From: an uncultured Leucobacter sp.
GTDB taxonomy: Bacteria > Actinomycetota > Actinomycetes > Actinomycetales > Microbacteriaceae
Direction: 5' to 3'
DNA: 18,748 bases
Assembly (NCBI GenBank): GCA_937872275.1
Contig: CALMSE010000172.1
Span: forward strand, 1-18,748
This document shows positions 1 through 7,554 of the stretch, piece after piece (position 1 is the first letter of the stretch; each line of letters begins with the position of its first letter). The notes beneath the pieces are model-generated. The model saw only the letters and a program-made list of their open reading frames with translations. It searched no databases and was not told where the DNA came from. A program made the translations under genes and the position numbers.

Positions 1-238
1 AGAAAAAGGGGCGCTTGGCCGTACGGTTCACCGCATCTCGCACACCAGCCCCTTTCGTTACAGTTTTGTTACCATACCATGCGCACCGGAGCTGCCGCCA
101 GACTCCCATCGCCAGCATGTCGTGTGACCCGCTCAGGGATTGCGACTCCCAGCCTGTGCCACCTGGAATGCCTTAGCGTAGAACCAGGGCGCTCCCTCGA
201 TCTGCAGGCGGGTGCGTGGCGAGGGAGAGGAGGTGGCG

Positions 239-733
239 ATGCTGACCAGTGGTGAAACGCCGCGCAGAGACTCACCTCGCTGCCTAATCTCTTTCGGTCT
301 GCTCGCTTTGGTGCTGGCAGGGCTCTTCGGCATGCATGTGCTGGGCGGTTCGGCCGGGCACGGCAGCCACGACACGAGACCCCTTGCCGCACTCATCGGA
401 GGCGATCACAAAATCGCGGACATCGGCATGAGCGGCAGCGTGGTCATGGCGGTGGAGAAGCACGCATCCGGCATGATGGCTGCGCCGGATCCCGCACCCG
501 GGGATACCCGCTGCCCTGGCCCGTGCGGGGATTCGGATCCCGGTCACGTCATGCTGATGGTCGGGTGCGTGCTCGCCCTACTGGCGAGTGTCATGCTGCT
601 AATCGCGCCGCTCGTGCGCAGGCACTCCTGGTGCTCCCTCGTCCTCGCGACCCGTTCCCTGCTGCGTGCGGGCACCGTCTTGCCGCGGCCGAGGCCGCCG
701 TCTCTTCTCGTTCTGTCGATCAGTCGCACCTGA
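239..733 (+). CDS. DUF6153-like small membrane protein
   Basis: This is a 164-aa protein of unknown function that resembles the actinobacterial DUF6153 family. Two hydrophobic segments are visible, at about residues 15-36 (ending GLFGMHVLGG) and 103-127. A His/Met-containing stretch lies between them and the tail ends PRPPSLLVLSISRT, the layout I associate with DUF6153. An upstream in-frame ATG at 212 exists, but the ATG at 239 follows a strong purine-rich Shine-Dalgarno run (GAGGGAGAGGAGG, 221-233), so 239 is preferred. It is the first gene of a same-strand set with a DUF305 lipoprotein and a propeller lipoprotein. Such neighbours suggest a role in metal (copper) handling at the membrane, which is inference. 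The family call is from recall of sequence style. Confidence 0.75.
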   Translation: MLTSGETPRRDSPRCLISFGLLALVLAGLFGMHVLGGSAGHGSHDTRPLAALIGGDHKIADIGMSGSVVMAVEKHASGMMAAPDPAPGDTRCPGPCGDSDPGHVMLMVGCVLALLASVMLLIAPLVRRHSWCSLVLATRSLLRAGTVLPRPRPPSLLVLSISRT

Positions 734-791
734 TTCGCGCCCGCTCCGGCCCCGGCTGGAGCCTGGCTGCGCCCTGCTTTGGGCGCGAATC
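732..791 (+). repeat. Intercistronic inverted repeat (branched RNA hairpin)
   Basis: A perfect 11-bp inverted repeat, GATTCGCGCCC (732-742) and GGGCGCGAATC (781-791), begins inside the stop codon of the upstream gene. The 38-nt interior holds a second perfect stem, GCTCC (743-747) with GGAGC (758-762), directly against the outer stem, so the RNA would be branched. TGATCTTTT follows at 794. It may act as a partial terminator or as an mRNA processing or stability element between the first two cargo genes. Confidence 0.6.
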
Positions 792-826
792 TCTGATCTT
801 TTAACTGAACGAAAGGACGCATACTC

Positions 827-1435
827 ATGCGTATTCGCACGCTTACGCTGGCTTCGGCCGCACTGTCCACCGCCCTCCTGTTGACCGGCTGCTCTCCGAG
901 CGGAATGTCGGATGGGATGCCCGGCATGGATCACGGATCCACCTCATCCAAGGCTCCGACCGAGTCCGCAGCGCAGTTCAACGCTGCTGACCAGATGTTC
1001 GTGACGATGATGATCCCGCATCACGAGCAGGCCATCGAGATGGCCGACATGCTGCTCGCCAAGGACGGCATCGATGACCGAGTGGTGACCCTCGCCCAGC
1101 AGATCAAGGACGCCCAAGGGCCCGAGATCAAGACCATGCAGGGCTGGCTCGACAACTGGGGCGTCTCCGCCGATGAATCATCGATGGGCGGCATGGATCA
1201 CGGCGGTGGCATGATGTCGAAAGACAGTATGACCGCCTTGGAATCAGCCACCGGAACCGAGGCGACGCGCCTGTTCCTCGAAGGCATGATCGAGCACCAC
1301 ACCGGCGCGATCGAGATGGCCCAGTCCGCCCTCGATGGCGGCAAGAACCCGGACGTGCTCAAGCTTGCGCAGCAGGTCATCGACGACCAGAGTGCGGAGA
1401 TCACCACGATGAAGGAACTCCTGGGCAACCTCTGA
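827..1435 (+). CDS. DUF305 domain lipoprotein
   Basis: This is a 202-aa exported protein with a lipoprotein signal peptide (MRIRTLTLASAAL..., lipobox LLTGC, Cys22), so it is probably anchored on the outer face of the membrane. The mature part has the duplicated DUF305 ferritin-like pattern: MIPHHEQAIEMA in the first half and MIEHHTGAIEMA in the second. Met/His-rich linkers (MSDGMPGMDHG, SSMGGMDHGGGMM) also look like soft-metal ligands. DUF305 proteins include the cyanobacterial copper-binding protein CopM, so copper binding is a reasonable inference but is not shown here. The start is supported by GAAAGGA about 10 nt upstream of ATG 827. It lies between the DUF6153 and propeller lipoprotein genes, on the same strand and probably in one transcript. 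Confidence 0.9.
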   Translation: MRIRTLTLASAALSTALLLTGCSPSGMSDGMPGMDHGSTSSKAPTESAAQFNAADQMFVTMMIPHHEQAIEMADMLLAKDGIDDRVVTLAQQIKDAQGPEIKTMQGWLDNWGVSADESSMGGMDHGGGMMSKDSMTALESATGTEATRLFLEGMIEHHTGAIEMAQSALDGGKNPDVLKLAQQVIDDQSAEITTMKELLGNL

Positions 1436-1449
1436 TACCGGCCCAGACA

Positions 1450-1483
1450 GGGGATCCCCGCCCACGCAGTGGCGGGGATCCCC
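1450..1483 (+). repeat. Perfect 13-bp intercistronic hairpin
   Basis: GGGGATCCCCGCC (1450-1462) and GGCGGGGATCCCC (1471-1483) form a perfect 13-bp stem with an 8-nt loop, just after the DUF305 stop codon. No U-tract follows; TGATCTT is at 1488-1494, the same heptamer that follows the preceding intercistronic hairpin. Likely an attenuator or 3'-end stabiliser that sets relative expression of the flanking genes. Confidence 0.65.
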
Positions 1484-1577
1484 AACCTGATCTTCGCAGC
1501 TCGCACCGCTCTCCGGCGCCACCTGCATCCCTCCGTTGACCGGGCAGCCTGCTCGCGTCCCACAGAAAGGCATTCTC

Positions 1578-2459
1578 ATGCCCGCATCTCTCCTTCCCCG
1601 CAGGCCTCGCCTGCACGGACGGCTGTTCATCGCCGTGGCGACGGCTGCCGTCACCACCGTCCTGGCCGGCTGCGCCGCCGTCGCCCCGACTGCGCCAGCA
1701 TCCTCGCCGCCGACCTTCGGCCACATTCATGCCGTGATCCCAGAAGCCGAAGGAACCTTCCTCGTCGGCACCCACACCGGTCTCTACCGCGTGAACGGGG
1801 CCGGCGCAGTGGAGGGCCCACTCGGCGACTACGACTTCGATCTGATGGGACTTACCGACTCGCGAGGTGCGCTGATCGCTTCCGGGCATCCGGGTCTTGA
1901 GACCCCGGCGGAGCTGGGCTCCCCGAATCTCGGCATCATCCGCAGCGACGATACCGGGAAGAACTGGCAACCGGTCGCGTTCACCAACACAGAGGACTTT
2001 CACGTCCTCACTGCCAGCCCGGACGGTCGGCTCTACGGCATCGGGTCAACCAGCCCTGCGCTGCGGGTCAGCGACGATCTGGGTGCCACCTGGGAGTCCC
2101 GCTCCGAGCTCGACGCCGTTGATCTCGCAGTGACCGCAGATGGCACGATCTACGCGGCCACGCCAGAGGGCGTGCGCACCAGTACCGACGGCGGCGTATC
2201 ATTCACACCGCTCGGAGATGCGCCGCTGCAGTACCTGCTCGAAGCCGCCGGTGACACGGTCGTCGGGGTCGACACCGACGGGCAGATCCGGCAGCGAGCC
2301 GACAAAGGCGAATGGGAGCTGATCGGATCAGCGACCGGCACCGTCGAAGCACTGGGGCTCTCCCCGGCCGGAAGCGTCATCCTCGTCGACGAACGCGGCA
2401 TCGTTACGCTCGACGGCGATGACGCCAGGATCATCCTGCCCGCACTATCGAGCCCCTGA
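1578..2459 (+). CDS. F510_1955-like Asp-box propeller lipoprotein
   Basis: This is a 293-aa lipoprotein (signal MPASLLPRRP..., lipobox VLAGC with Cys32) followed by a repeat protein that looks like a beta-propeller. The mature start (HIHAVIPEAEGTFLVGTHTG, about residues 49-68) and three Asp-box-like motifs, SDDTGKNW (about 123-130), SDDLGATW (165-172) and STDGGVSF (202-209), match the group annotated as F510_1955 family glycosylhydrolase. No catalytic residues for a hydrolase can be pointed to, so an enzymatic role is unproven. The start at 1578 is preferred over an in-frame ATG at 1536 because AGAAAGG sits just upstream and it places the signal peptide at the N-terminus. It is the last intact gene of the metal-associated cassette. 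Confidence 0.75.
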   Translation: MPASLLPRRPRLHGRLFIAVATAAVTTVLAGCAAVAPTAPASSPPTFGHIHAVIPEAEGTFLVGTHTGLYRVNGAGAVEGPLGDYDFDLMGLTDSRGALIASGHPGLETPAELGSPNLGIIRSDDTGKNWQPVAFTNTEDFHVLTASPDGRLYGIGSTSPALRVSDDLGATWESRSELDAVDLAVTADGTIYAATPEGVRTSTDGGVSFTPLGDAPLQYLLEAAGDTVVGVDTDGQIRQRADKGEWELIGSATGTVEALGLSPAGSVILVDERGIVTLDGDDARIILPALSSP

Positions 2460-2465
2460 TCGACA

Positions 2466-2580
2466 AAGAAGGAGGCACCACACCCTGAGCATCCAGACCC
2501 CATCAACTGTTTCCGCATCCCGGCCTCGTCACTCCGACACAGCCCCCTTGGCATCACACATGACACCACTGTTCTCTTGA
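2466..2580 (+). pseudogene. Possible stump of a fourth cargo gene
   Basis: A very strong Shine-Dalgarno sequence, AAGAAGGAGG (2466-2475), lies 7 nt after the propeller gene stop but precedes no intact gene. Nine nucleotides on, where a start codon is expected, stands CTG (2485), followed by 31 open codons (LSIQTPSTVSASRPRHSD...) to TGA at 2578-2580. This looks like the 5' stump of a gene cut off where the relaxase module begins, or a start codon mutated from ATG/GTG. The product is not recognisable. A short CTG-initiated peptide is an alternative. Confidence 0.4.
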
Positions 2581-2589
2581 ATGAACGTA

Positions 2590-2610
2590 TGCTACGATGA
2601 CAGCAGCCAT
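2590..2610 (+). promoter_or_regulatory. Putative relaxase promoter (extended -10) and leader
   Basis: TGC directly before TACGAT (2593-2598) fits an extended -10 element. GCAGCCATC begins four bases later and would fall at or near the transcript 5' end. No good -35 is seen. The xis promoter has the same -10/N4/GCAGCCATC arrangement, which supports the call modestly. Confidence 0.35.
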
Positions 2611-2627
2611 CTTAGATTGGAGTCGAG

Positions 2628-5600
2628 ATGCATGGCGGTGTGATCCTGTTCCGCGGAACGGGTGCGGACGCGCTGCGCTATGTCGAGGCAGATCGGTCCC
2701 GTGCGGATGACTACTACACCCGCGACGGCGCGAACATCCAGTACACGGTCCTCGATGGCTCCGGGAACGTGACTGGTGCGTGCTCATTGTCGAACGATGA
2801 GTATCACGGCTGGGCCGACTGGGTCAGCCCGGACACGGGCGAGAGCATGGGGCGTCCGCGCCATGCGGGCGCGGATCGGCTGGGGTCTCCCCGGTTTGCG
2901 GAGATGACGATCAACGGACCGAAATCATTGTCAATCGCCGCCGCCCTTCACCCCGACGTCTCCGACGCGCTGGATGCCGCGCAGCAGGATGCGCTCAGGG
3001 AGATTCAGCGATGGCTCGCCCAGCATTCGGTGACTCGTGTGGGCCCGCTGGGCCGTCAGGAGGTGGTGCCGGTCGAGCGGATGCAGGTCGTCGGCATCTC
3101 GCACCGCACATCCCGTGCGGGTGATCCACATCGGCATATCCATATGCAGATCGGAACGAGGGTGTGGGCGGCAGGCCGGTGGCGGGCGCTGGATACGGGG
3201 GCGCTGTTCAAGCAGCAGGGTACGATTCGTGCCCTGGGCACCGCGATCCTTGCCGCGCACCCTCAGCTTGCCGACGCACTCGATCAACACGGTCTCACCC
3301 TCGACCCCGTCACCGGTGAGGTGGTCGAGTTGGAGCCGTTCAATGCGCTCATGAGCAAGCGCGGCACCCAGGTGCGCCGGAACCTGGAACGCCTCGAAGC
3401 CGAATGGGAGGCCGCGCACCCCGACGAAACCATGGGCCCCGTGGTCGCCTCGCGTCTCACAGCGCAGGCCTGGGCGCATGAGCGGCCAGCGAAGAAACTG
3501 ACCACGCTCCGCGAGGAGGCGGCCTGGCTGACCGAACTGCGCGAGGCCGGCTACGACCCTGACCGCTTGGCTCGTGCACCGAAGCCGCGCATCGTGTCGC
3601 TGGATGCACTGTCGGTGGAGAAGATCGCGTCGCGGGCGCTGGATCGGTGCGCGTCAGAAGCGTCGACATGGACGCGGCACACGGTCCAGGAGCATGCCGC
3701 ACGTCTGGTCACCGAGTACGGAGTCCGTACCGCCCCCGCGGGACTTGCGCAGTTCACCGAGCTTGCAACCCGCCTCGCGCTCGGTGATTGCTTCTCCGTA
3801 CTGCCACCCGGAGCGCCAGCGCCGGAGCACGTCGCGCATTTGGCGACCGTTCGGGTCGTCGAGGCCGAAACCGCACTCCGCGACCTCCTCACCCAGCAGG
3901 CCCCCAAGACGCAGGTACCGCACCCGAGTGTCGAGGCGCATGCTCGGGCGCTCGGGCTCGGCCTGGATGGCGGTCAGCTCGACTCGGCGGCTGCGGTGGC
4001 ATCGGTTGATCCGCTGGTGATTGTGGAGGGGGCTGCGGGGTCGGGGAAGACGACGATGCTGCTGGCCGCGACCCACGCCGCTGAGCATGCGGGACGGGCG
4101 ACGAGACTGGTGGCACCGACGCGGAAGGCGGCACTGGTTGCAGCCGAGAAGCTGGGGGTTGCAGCGGAATCCGCCGCCGCTCTCGCGCACGCGCACGGCT
4201 ACCGATGGAACCGCGACGGCGTCTGGACTCGCCTCAGGCCCGGGGATACCGATCCCGAGACCGGGAACATCTACGCCGAGCCGCCCGAAGCCGCTCGCCT
4301 CGAGGTGGGGACACGGCTGGTGGTAGATGAGGCGGGCATGCTCGATCAGGACACCGCAATCGCACTCCTCACCATCTGCGCGGAATCGGGAGCGTCGGTC
4401 GCGCTCGTCGGGGATCGCGCGCAACTCGCCGCCGTCGGGCGCGGCGGTGTGCTCGACGCTGCGGCACAGGTTCGGGGCCGTATCCACGACATGGCTGAGG
4501 TCCACCGCTTCACCGACCCGGCGTATGGTGCGCTGACGGTGCGGATGCGTGACGGCGACGCCCCCGGCGACATCTACGACGAACTCACTGCTCTGGGACT
4601 CATCCAATTGCATGCCGACGCGGATGCAGCACGCGCAGCCATCGCCGCCGAAGCAGCCCCGGACGAGTCGGTCACGGTGTCCTCGAACGAGGAAGCCGCC
4701 AAGCTGAACGATCTCATCCGCGACCGCAGAGTCACCGCTGGCCTCGTCGATCCCAAAATGACCACGATGGGCAGCGATGGCCTATCGATCGGGGCGGGCG
4801 ACCTCGTGCAGACCCGGAAGAACAACACCCGAATAAGGGTGTCGAACCGGCAGACCTGGATGGTGCAACAAGTCGAGCAAGACGGGTCGATCTGGGTGCA
4901 AGAGCTGGAGAACGGACGCAAGCACCAGGCGAGCGTCCATCTGCCCGCCGACTACGTGGCCGCGCACACCCACCTGGCGTATGCGGCAACCGCGTACGGG
5001 GTGCAGGGCATCACCATCGCACGATCCCGCACGCTCCTCACGGACAGCACGACTGCGGCGCAGGTGTATGTCGGGATGACGCGCGGTGAAGATCAGAACG
5101 TGCTCCACCTGATCGCGGACGACCACGCGGATGGGAGGGCGCAGTTCGTCGCGGCGATGGAACGCGACCGCGCAGACCGCGGCCTCACCCACGCCACCGG
5201 ACAGGCCATCCAGGAAGTTGCGGGCCTCATCGAAGACGGACCTGCCAAGCGCGTGCGGTCGGCGGTCGCCCGCCTGACGCGTCGCGCGGAGGAAGCCGAG
5301 CAGCGTGCGGCCCGGTTCGCGGAGTACGCCGACGAGTTCGACCGAATGCGGGAGCAGCATCAGCACGAGCTTGCGGCTGCGGCAAGCGTCGCGGCTTCGG
5401 CGTCCGAGACCGCAGTTGAGCTGCGCGAGTACATTCGCGTGCCGCTGCGCGACGCCGCCGTCACGGACGCGCAGGAGATGCTGGCGCTCGCTGACGCACT
5501 ATCGCGGGCCGAACTGCGCGCCCGTACGGCAGGGCCATTCGCGCGGCGCAACGCCCGGAAGGTGCACGCCGAAACCCGGCGGCACCACCTTGCCGCTCGT

Positions 5601-6077
5601 GATCGTCTCTCCCACGACTGGGGCGAAACGGGCGTGCTGCATGCGGGAAACGGGGAATCGTGGGCAGACGCCGCAGCGGGGCGCCGCACGGACGCCGATG
5701 CTCGCGTGGCCCAGGCAGAGACGACCGCCGCGACCGCGCGTGCGCGAGTCCTGGCGATCGAGCAAGAGCAGCGGCAGGCGAAACAGCAGCTCGCCGCGCA
5801 GGCCTACTGTGCAGAACAGGTGCGGCGTGATCCGTTGCGTGCGGAATTCAACATGCCCCGCCGAGATGCCACCGCCTGGACGCAGAAAGCGCAGCGCGCC
5901 CGGGCCGAAGTCGCGAAACTCACCTCGATGACGCCCGCTGAGGCGGGGCAGTATCTGGATGCGCGCGCGGCCGCAGCCAAGGAAGCACGAGAGGCACGGA
6001 CGCGTCGGATACGCGAAGCGGCCCGCACCCACGAGAGCAGTGATCCACAGCGGTCACGGCCCGGACGCAGCCTGTGA
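2628..6077 (+). CDS. MobF relaxase-helicase (TraA/TrwC type)
   Basis: This 1149-aa protein would nick an origin of transfer, stay covalently bound to the strand and unwind it during plasmid-type mobilization. The N-terminal relaxase domain has Tyr18 and the Tyr29-Tyr30 pair, close to the catalytic Tyr18/Tyr26 of TrwC, and the metal-binding triad H168-R-H170-I-H172. The SF1 helicase domain follows: Walker A GAAGSGKT (468-475), Walker B VVDEAG (Asp567-Glu568), GDRAQL (595-600), TAYGVQG (788-794) and VYVGMTR (813-819). The C-terminal roughly 280 residues are charged, Ala/Glu/Arg-rich and probably coiled coil. The start ATG 2628 has TTGGAG upstream. No coupling protein or secretion genes are seen nearby, so it probably serves a mobilizable element. 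It converges on the toxin gene, with a hairpin between them. Confidence 0.93.
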   Translation: MHGGVILFRGTGADALRYVEADRSRADDYYTRDGANIQYTVLDGSGNVTGACSLSNDEYHGWADWVSPDTGESMGRPRHAGADRLGSPRFAEMTINGPKSLSIAAALHPDVSDALDAAQQDALREIQRWLAQHSVTRVGPLGRQEVVPVERMQVVGISHRTSRAGDPHRHIHMQIGTRVWAAGRWRALDTGALFKQQGTIRALGTAILAAHPQLADALDQHGLTLDPVTGEVVELEPFNALMSKRGTQVRRNLERLEAEWEAAHPDETMGPVVASRLTAQAWAHERPAKKLTTLREEAAWLTELREAGYDPDRLARAPKPRIVSLDALSVEKIASRALDRCASEASTWTRHTVQEHAARLVTEYGVRTAPAGLAQFTELATRLALGDCFSVLPPGAPAPEHVAHLATVRVVEAETALRDLLTQQAPKTQVPHPSVEAHARALGLGLDGGQLDSAAAVASVDPLVIVEGAAGSGKTTMLLAATHAAEHAGRATRLVAPTRKAALVAAEKLGVAAESAAALAHAHGYRWNRDGVWTRLRPGDTDPETGNIYAEPPEAARLEVGTRLVVDEAGMLDQDTAIALLTICAESGASVALVGDRAQLAAVGRGGVLDAAAQVRGRIHDMAEVHRFTDPAYGALTVRMRDGDAPGDIYDELTALGLIQLHADADAARAAIAAEAAPDESVTVSSNEEAAKLNDLIRDRRVTAGLVDPKMTTMGSDGLSIGAGDLVQTRKNNTRIRVSNRQTWMVQQVEQDGSIWVQELENGRKHQASVHLPADYVAAHTHLAYAATAYGVQGITIARSRTLLTDSTTAAQVYVGMTRGEDQNVLHLIADDHADGRAQFVAAMERDRADRGLTHATGQAIQEVAGLIEDGPAKRVRSAVARLTRRAEEAEQRAARFAEYADEFDRMREQHQHELAAAASVAASASETAVELREYIRVPLRDAAVTDAQEMLALADALSRAELRARTAGPFARRNARKVHAETRRHHLAARDRLSHDWGETGVLHAGNGESWADAAAGRRTDADARVAQAETTAATARARVLAIEQEQRQAKQQLAAQAYCAEQVRRDPLRAEFNMPRRDATAWTQKAQRARAEVAKLTSMTPAEAGQYLDARAAAAKEAREARTRRIREAARTHESSDPQRSRPGRSL

Positions 6078-6078
6078 G

Positions 6079-6117
6079 CGCCAGCAGCCGGGCGGCCTTA
6101 TAGGCCGCGTGCTGGCG
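6079..6117. terminator. Bidirectional hairpin between relaxase and toxin genes
   Basis: An outer stem CGCCAGCA (6079-6086)/TGCTGGCG (6110-6117) and inner stem GCGGCC (6092-6097)/GGCCGC (6103-6108) enclose a TTATA loop. It follows the relaxase stop by one base. On the other strand the toxin TAA stop lies in the loop. There is no strong U-tract, so termination is inferred from symmetry and the convergent arrangement. Confidence 0.6.
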
Positions 6118-7141
6118 GTTCATTGCGGGGCGGATCGCTCGGCATCTTGACCGGCGGCAGTCGCCTCCCCGATGGAGTGCGGGGCCTCGGTCGCAGATCG
6201 GGAGGGAGCACCCGTTCGAGTACTCGTTGCCGGGCCGCATGTGCTTGCTCAAGTTCCGCGAGCGGTGCACCGGGAGTGAAGGCCAGCGAGCGGATCATCA
6301 TCCGCGCGTCATCCTGTAAGCGCAGGAACGCCGGGGCCGTGTTCGGGCCGAGGTAGGCGGGCCTGGCCGACGCCTGCCGGAACACGATGCTGTAGTCGCG
6401 CAGCCACCCGAGCGCGGCCAGGGGTGCGAGCGGTCGATGCTGCTCAAGCGTGAGCACCCGCGAAGCCTCGGGAGCTGCCGCCCATTCACCAGTGACGGTG
6501 CGGGCGTTCTCATACAATGGCCCTTCTCGGGAGAACACGCGCACCCGGCCCACTTGCGGGAGTGCTTCGAGTGCCGCCAGCACGCCCGGGGAATACCGCA
6601 GCGCGGTCTCATGCGCCTCCGGCGGCGTCCACCGCCCCACATTGGGGTATCCGGAGCCTTGGGATCGCATCTCGGCCGACAGCCGCGATACCGCAGCCGG
6701 AGTGGCGACCGCGACAACTTCGACCCGGTAGCCCGCGTCCGCGAACCGGATCGCGTTCCGGGTGACCATGCCGGCATCCCGAAACGTGCCCTCCAGCAGC
6801 ACCGAATAGCCGTGCTCGCGGGCGTAGTCGAGGGCGAGGCGAACCAGGCCACCCGACACCGGAGCGGTCTGTGCGGGCATCTCGAATGGTGCTTCGTCGG
6901 CGAGGAGGTCGTATTCGGGGTGGAATTCGCGAAGATCATCACCAGTGATCTCGACCAGATCGTCCGCGCCGTGTTCGGTCAGGATCGCGTGCTGGGCTCG
7001 AGTTTTCCCCGCGGCCGGCTGTCCGCCCAGTAGCACCAGCACCGGCACCGGCTGCGGCGTGTGTCCGTCGAAGAGTTCGTGGCGCACCTTCTCGGCGAAG
7101 ACCCGGGCCAGCCACGCCTCCGAACCGATTTCCTCCGTCAT
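6098..7141 (-). CDS. Zeta-family toxin (UDP-GlcNAc kinase type)
   Basis: This 347-aa P-loop protein resembles zeta/PezT toxins, which phosphorylate UDP-N-acetylglucosamine and poison cell-wall synthesis. Walker A is GQPAAGKT (residues 40-47). An ITGDDLREFHPEY segment (65-77) aligns with the zeta region carrying the catalytic Asp. EGTFRDAGM corresponds to the EGTGR substrate-site segment of pSM19035 zeta, so key residues look intact. It is about 60 residues longer than the streptococcal toxin, with a basic, Pro/Arg-rich tail. The ATG is 13 nt after the stop of the small upstream gene, with only a weak AGGAC ribosome site, suggesting translational coupling to the presumed antitoxin. On a mobile element it would promote maintenance by post-segregational killing. 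Confidence 0.85.
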   Translation of the reverse strand: MTEEIGSEAWLARVFAEKVRHELFDGHTPQPVPVLVLLGGQPAAGKTRAQHAILTEHGADDLVEITGDDLREFHPEYDLLADEAPFEMPAQTAPVSGGLVRLALDYAREHGYSVLLEGTFRDAGMVTRNAIRFADAGYRVEVVAVATPAAVSRLSAEMRSQGSGYPNVGRWTPPEAHETALRYSPGVLAALEALPQVGRVRVFSREGPLYENARTVTGEWAAAPEASRVLTLEQHRPLAPLAALGWLRDYSIVFRQASARPAYLGPNTAPAFLRLQDDARMMIRSLAFTPGAPLAELEQAHAARQRVLERVLPPDLRPRPRTPSGRRLPPVKMPSDPPRNEPPARGL

Positions 7142-7154
7142 GCCGTCCTGGCTG

Positions 7155-7442
7155 TTACGCGGTGGTGAGGGCGAGCTTTTCCAGCAGCCACACCTCGTCC
7201 TGCGCGATGATCTCGGCCCGGACTTCCGGGTTCAGGACGCGAGCCTGCTGCTTCACCAGACGACGACGCGCGGCCCAGTGCTCGCGCATCTCGTCGCTGT
7301 CGGCGGCATCGCTCAAGCGCATCAGCTTGGCCGACAGTACGGAGGCGTTGTGGCGGGCGATGTCGTAGAGCATGGCATCGGAGACACCCGAGTAGTCCGG
7401 CCGGGCCTGCGGTGCAGGGGCGGTCAGGATGGTCTGGCTCAT
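7155..7442 (-). CDS. Putative antitoxin partner of the zeta toxin
   Basis: This is a 95-aa, soluble, mostly helical-looking protein directly upstream of the zeta toxin in the same operon. The start ATG at 7442 has a strong GGAGGAA ribosome site. I do not recognise the sequence, and it has no obvious similarity to the epsilon antitoxin of pSM19035. The antitoxin assignment rests on position, size and the antitoxin-first order with a 13-nt gap. The central part (YDIARHNASVLSAKLMRL) and the Arg/Lys/Glu-rich segment after it could form the helical bundle typical of epsilon-like inhibitors. An accessory protein of another kind is possible. Confidence 0.6.
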   Translation of the reverse strand: MSQTILTAPAPQARPDYSGVSDAMLYDIARHNASVLSAKLMRLSDAADSDEMREHWAARRRLVKQQARVLNPEVRAEIIAQDEVWLLEKLALTTA

Positions 7443-7554
7443 GGGCTGTTCCTCCGTTCCTGAGCTACCAGTTTACCGCCACCATCTGGACAAGCCCAGA
7501 GCAGAGGATTCGCGCAATTGAGATGCACCCCCGGCGGGCTTCCCCTGTAACCTA

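Noticed and set aside
4..55. AAAGGGGC/GCCCCTTT inverted repeat at the window start
   Set aside because: The arms are 8 bp with a 35-base loop and no supporting context. A transcription terminator from a gene outside the window is possible but cannot be judged.
1..238. Search for a CsoR-type copper operator or promoter before the cargo operon
   Set aside because: No GTATACCCC/GGGGTATAC-type palindrome is seen. The repeated TACCAT at 70-80 could be a -10 but has no convincing -35, so no call was made.
525..548. GGGATTCGGATCCC resembling the tRNA T-arm, considered as a second att site
   Set aside because: Only the T-loop-like core is shared with 9792-9864. The flanks diverge and it lies within the DUF6153 coding sequence, so it is chance similarity.
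3654..4613. 319-aa minus-strand frame inside the relaxase gene
   Set aside because: It is fully covered by the relaxase frame with its helicase motifs intact, and its translation has no recognisable domain. The similar frame at 4782-5366 is rejected for the same reason.
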